Assembly: GCA_035290085.1 (NCBI GenBank)
Contig: DATDVK010000041.1
Coordinates: 1 to 8,366 of the forward strand
Length of the DNA stretch: 8,366 nt
Source of the DNA: GWB1-54-5 sp035290085
GTDB taxonomy: Bacteria; Patescibacteriota; Gracilibacteria; Peribacterales; Peribacteraceae
Direction: 5' to 3'
The first letter of the stretch is position 1; each line of letters opens with the position of its first letter. A model generated the notes under the pieces. It was not told where the DNA came from. It saw only the letters and a list, made by a program, of their open reading frames with translations, and searched no databases. Both the position numbers and the translations under genes were made by a program. Positions 5,669 through 8,366 of this stretch are shown in pieces.

Positions 5669-8326
5669 TTATTCAGAGGGCACGCACCCGCACCCGCACT
5701 CATTGCTGAAGGCGGTCTGATTCTCCTGGCAGTAGAAGTTGATAGTGGTGCAGGTGCTCGGGTCATCCGAGACGTACACCACACCATTGTCATCCTTGTC
5801 CGGGCACGCAGATGCGGTATCGCTCGCTGCCGTGAATGGCATGTCTGCTTCCAGGTTCACAGAATCCACGCTGTGGCTCTGGAGTCCGTAGGCGGAGAGC
5901 GTGATGAGAGAATCCTCTATCCGCAGGATGCGCTCGACGTTCTTGCCGTAGAAGTAGCTGCCGGCCATGAGGTAATCCTGCTGATTGTAGTGGCTGATGG
6001 TGCCCTTGAGGGTGAATCCGGTTTCCAGATTGAGGTTGAACACGTACGCGCCCTGGAAGACGGGCTCTCCCCATGCATTGCTCTCCGGGTTACTTTTCTC
6101 TTCCTGGCTGATCTTGTGGACCTCCACGGGGAAGGCGAGCAGCTGCCGCTCTTTGTCGAACAGGAGTGCTTTGTGGTTGTGGAGGAGGGGGCTCTCTGTG
6201 CCGCGGTCACCGATGCCGAACTTATGGAGTTCGATGGGGTTCTCCGGGTCGGTGACATCAAACACGGCCATCTTCATTCCCTGGTACCAGGCGAAGTCTC
6301 CCTCTTTGGATTCCACTGCTTCCTTCCCGAATCCGATGATGTGATTCTCGTCGTACGGGTGGAGGTAATCGCTGTACCCGGGGATCTTTAACTTCCCGAG
6401 GATCTTCGGGTTCGTGGGGTCGGTGAGATCGATGGCGAAGAAAGGATCAATTTTCTTGAAGGTGACGAGGTACGCACGCTTGCCCATGAACCGCACGGAG
6501 TAGATGGTCTCGCCCGGGGCAATGCCTTCTATCTTCCCCACTTGTTCGAGGTTCATATTGAGAACGTAGAGGTTATTGGTGGAGGGGGCCACGGAATTCC
6601 ATGCATCCCCTTTGGTCGTGGCAATGCGGAAGTACCCATCGGATTCGTCCATGGAGAACTGGTTGAGGACGCGGCCGGGAACGGATCCCTGCGCCTTCAT
6701 CTCGATGCCGTTCTCCGTGAGGGCGAAGCGATAGATGCTTGTTTTCTCCTCGCTCGTTCCCTGCGGGCCGTTCCATCGGTAGTTCCACTGCGTGGCGGCG
6801 ATGTAGAGGTTCTGGAGAGACGAGTAGACATTCTCTGCGCTCCCGAGGACTACTTCCCGCTTCACTTCACCCTCCGGGTTATTTGTCGGGATGACGGCGA
6901 CGATGAGGTACTGCGGCTGCGGTACGCGCGGCAGGATTACCACGTCCCCGCAGCGGGCCACGGGCTGCTCTGCATCGCTTTCGGATGAATCACTGAACTT
7001 GGGAAGCAGATCATCCTCCAGTGGTACGGGAATGGGCGAGGGCACGTGCCAGCGCACATTTTCATTCATCACCAGGTACAGCTTGTCTCCGATCTTGCGG
7101 GTGGAAACGATGTTCCCGTCGAAGGCGACGGTGCGTTCCAGCGTCGGCTTGCTCCTGTCTGTGACGTTGTAGATGCGTACTTCGGTCTGGTTGCCGCCGT
7201 AGAACGGTTCGGGGGCGATCATCTTCTGGATCATCCCGGGGATGAAGCCGGCCGCCGGCCGCTCGTAGGTGCGCCAGGTATTCCCGAGCAGCACCAGGCG
7301 GTCTCCGTCGATGTAGAGCTCGCTCGGCTGGAATGCATCATTCTGCAGCGAGAGGGTGCTTAAGAGTTTCATGGAGTCTGCCGGGCGGGCCTGGGCAATG
7401 CGAATCTGCCCCTCCAGAACGGCATACACGTACGTGCCATCCGTCTTCACGATGTCCGCCTCATCCACGCCGCTCACCTGCACGTTCGTCTGGGAGTAGT
7501 CGCCATCACTTGCATTCGTATCCATCGCCATCTCCTGGGCGACGCCGCTCTTCGCACGCATCGGTGCCATGCCGAACCCCATGCCGAGCGGGGCGGCGAC
7601 AGCGTCATCCATCATGTAGTACTCGTTTCCGTACCCTCTGCTCGCTTCTTCCGTGAATGCTTTGAGATCCGCGCACGAGCTTGCTCGCTGCGGGGAATCG
7701 GATGCCATGTTCACCATGACCTCGGGGTACTTCACGTTCAGGTACCCCTTGCTGGGCTCATCTGTCTTCTCCTCCTTGAGCCGCCACATCATCTCCGCCA
7801 TCTCCCCGCGGTTCACCTGCTGGTCCAGCTTCTCTATGGAGAGAGGGATGGCTTTGGAACTTTCCAGTGCGCGCACAAAGGGCTCGTACCAGTCCGGTGA
7901 GTACTCCTCGATGCTCTGGCCGTAGGCGCGCGCGAGGATTTTGGATGCTTCTGCGAAGTTGATGGCTTTCTCAGGTTTGAAGGTTCCATCCGGGTACCCC
8001 TCGATAATCCCTTCCTGCTTCGCGGCGCAGACGTACTCGGCGAACCACTGGTCTCGCACGTCCGGGAAGCACTTGTCGCCGCTCACTTCTATTCCGCGGC
8101 TCTCAAGAATGATCTTGAGGAATTCCGCGCGGTTGATGTCTGCTGTCGGCTTGTACGTTCCGTCTTCGTATCCCTCCACCACTCCTTCTTCCTGAAGGAA
8201 CTGGATTGCTTCGGAGTAGGGGGTGAACCCCGGGCGCACATCATTGAAACCGAGCGCAGGGACGGGCAGCGCGGAGAGAACTATCGCGCAGAGGCAGAGA
8301 CGTGCAGTCGTGCGGAGAGATTGCAT
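5669..8326 (-). CDS. Secreted SLH-domain protein with C-terminal beta-propeller (Beta_propel family)
   Basis: The 885-aa product begins with a signal peptide (MQSLRTTARL then a hydrophobic core, likely cleavage after about residue 26). Two clear S-layer homology repeats follow: FNDV...EGYEDGTYKP...INRAEF (27-73) and FPDV...EGYPDGTFKP...INFAEA (87-133). A third is degenerate (about 144-185). SLH repeats typically hold a protein to cell-wall polymers. After a Met-rich linker (about 235-275), NVQVSGVDEADIVKTDGTYV (281-300) is the hallmark opening of the Beta_propel domain, which runs to about 825 with repeated FDVTDPENP/IDLTDPTNP-type blade turns. The tail has six cysteines (841, 859, 866, 877, 879, 881) ending in NECGCGC. 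Its function is unknown; a cell-surface binding or structural role is inferred. The ATG at 8324-8326 is preceded by a pyrimidine-rich leader without Shine-Dalgarno. It is convergent with the Clp-like gene. Confidence 0.92.
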   Translation of the reverse strand: MQSLRTTARLCLCAIVLSALPVPALGFNDVRPGFTPYSEAIQFLQEEGVVEGYEDGTYKPTADINRAEFLKIILESRGIEVSGDKCFPDVRDQWFAEYVCAAKQEGIIEGYPDGTFKPEKAINFAEASKILARAYGQSIEEYSPDWYEPFVRALESSKAIPLSIEKLDQQVNRGEMAEMMWRLKEEKTDEPSKGYLNVKYPEVMVNMASDSPQRASSCADLKAFTEEASRGYGNEYYMMDDAVAAPLGMGFGMAPMRAKSGVAQEMAMDTNASDGDYSQTNVQVSGVDEADIVKTDGTYVYAVLEGQIRIAQARPADSMKLLSTLSLQNDAFQPSELYIDGDRLVLLGNTWRTYERPAAGFIPGMIQKMIAPEPFYGGNQTEVRIYNVTDRSKPTLERTVAFDGNIVSTRKIGDKLYLVMNENVRWHVPSPIPVPLEDDLLPKFSDSSESDAEQPVARCGDVVILPRVPQPQYLIVAVIPTNNPEGEVKREVVLGSAENVYSSLQNLYIAATQWNYRWNGPQGTSEEKTSIYRFALTENGIEMKAQGSVPGRVLNQFSMDESDGYFRIATTKGDAWNSVAPSTNNLYVLNMNLEQVGKIEGIAPGETIYSVRFMGKRAYLVTFKKIDPFFAIDLTDPTNPKILGKLKIPGYSDYLHPYDENHIIGFGKEAVESKEGDFAWYQGMKMAVFDVTDPENPIELHKFGIGDRGTESPLLHNHKALLFDKERQLLAFPVEVHKISQEEKSNPESNAWGEPVFQGAYVFNLNLETGFTLKGTISHYNQQDYLMAGSYFYGKNVERILRIEDSLITLSAYGLQSHSVDSVNLEADMPFTAASDTASACPDKDDNGVVYVSDDPSTCTTINFYCQENQTAFSNECGCGCVPSE

Positions 8327-8366
8327 GGTGGATGAGAGGAAAGGGTAGAGAAAGACTACCAGAATA

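Noticed and set aside
6542..6988. Plus-strand open frame (148 codons) opposite the propeller gene
   Set aside because: Antisense to the conserved Beta_propel domain with no start context or recognisable domain.

Overview
The window (8,366 bp, roughly mid-50s % GC by eye, standard genetic code, dense genes) carries six protein-coding genes on both strands. No rRNA, complete tRNA, CRISPR array, transposase or attachment site was recognised, and no stretch over about 140 bases lacks a gene. The organism looks bacterial. The membrane-anchored, degenerate Clp-type ATPase, its small membrane partner, the SLH-anchored beta-propeller protein and the absence of Shine-Dalgarno motifs together suggest an uncultured lineage. 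My best guess is Patescibacteria/CPR, perhaps Peregrinibacteria-like, at low confidence.

Left third (1-2683, minus strand): a nucleotide/one-carbon metabolism series transcribed right to left: tmk (dTMP kinase), folD (methylene-THF dehydrogenase/cyclohydrolase), then purF (amidophosphoribosyltransferase, its 3' part cut off by the window edge). Gaps of 135 and 123 bp separate the genes and hold an imperfect purine/pyrimidine-repeat hairpin, a possible leaderless folD promoter and a possible separate purF promoter. PurF starts purine synthesis, FolD supplies the formyl-THF used later in that pathway, and Tmk handles the pyrimidine deoxynucleotide end. Tmk has a threonine where the Walker A lysine should be.

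Centre (2684-5613): a compact 59-bp divergent promoter region with two -10 elements facing each other around a dyad. It probably drives tmk leftwards and, rightwards, a two-gene unit. That unit is a small unknown multi-span membrane protein and, starting immediately after its stop codon, an 817-aa protein with two N-terminal membrane segments, a divergent Clp-N domain and two AAA+ domains. AAA+ domain 1 has lost key catalytic residues. Domain 2 keeps its ATPase residues but has lost the GYVG pore loop and shows no ClpP-binding tripeptide. This pair is the best candidate for an undescribed system.

Right third (5614-8366): a convergent intergenic spacer built of CTACAAG heptamers forming alternative long hairpins, then an 885-aa secreted minus-strand protein with a signal peptide, SLH repeats, a Met-rich linker, a large beta-propeller (Beta_propel family) and a Cys-rich tail.
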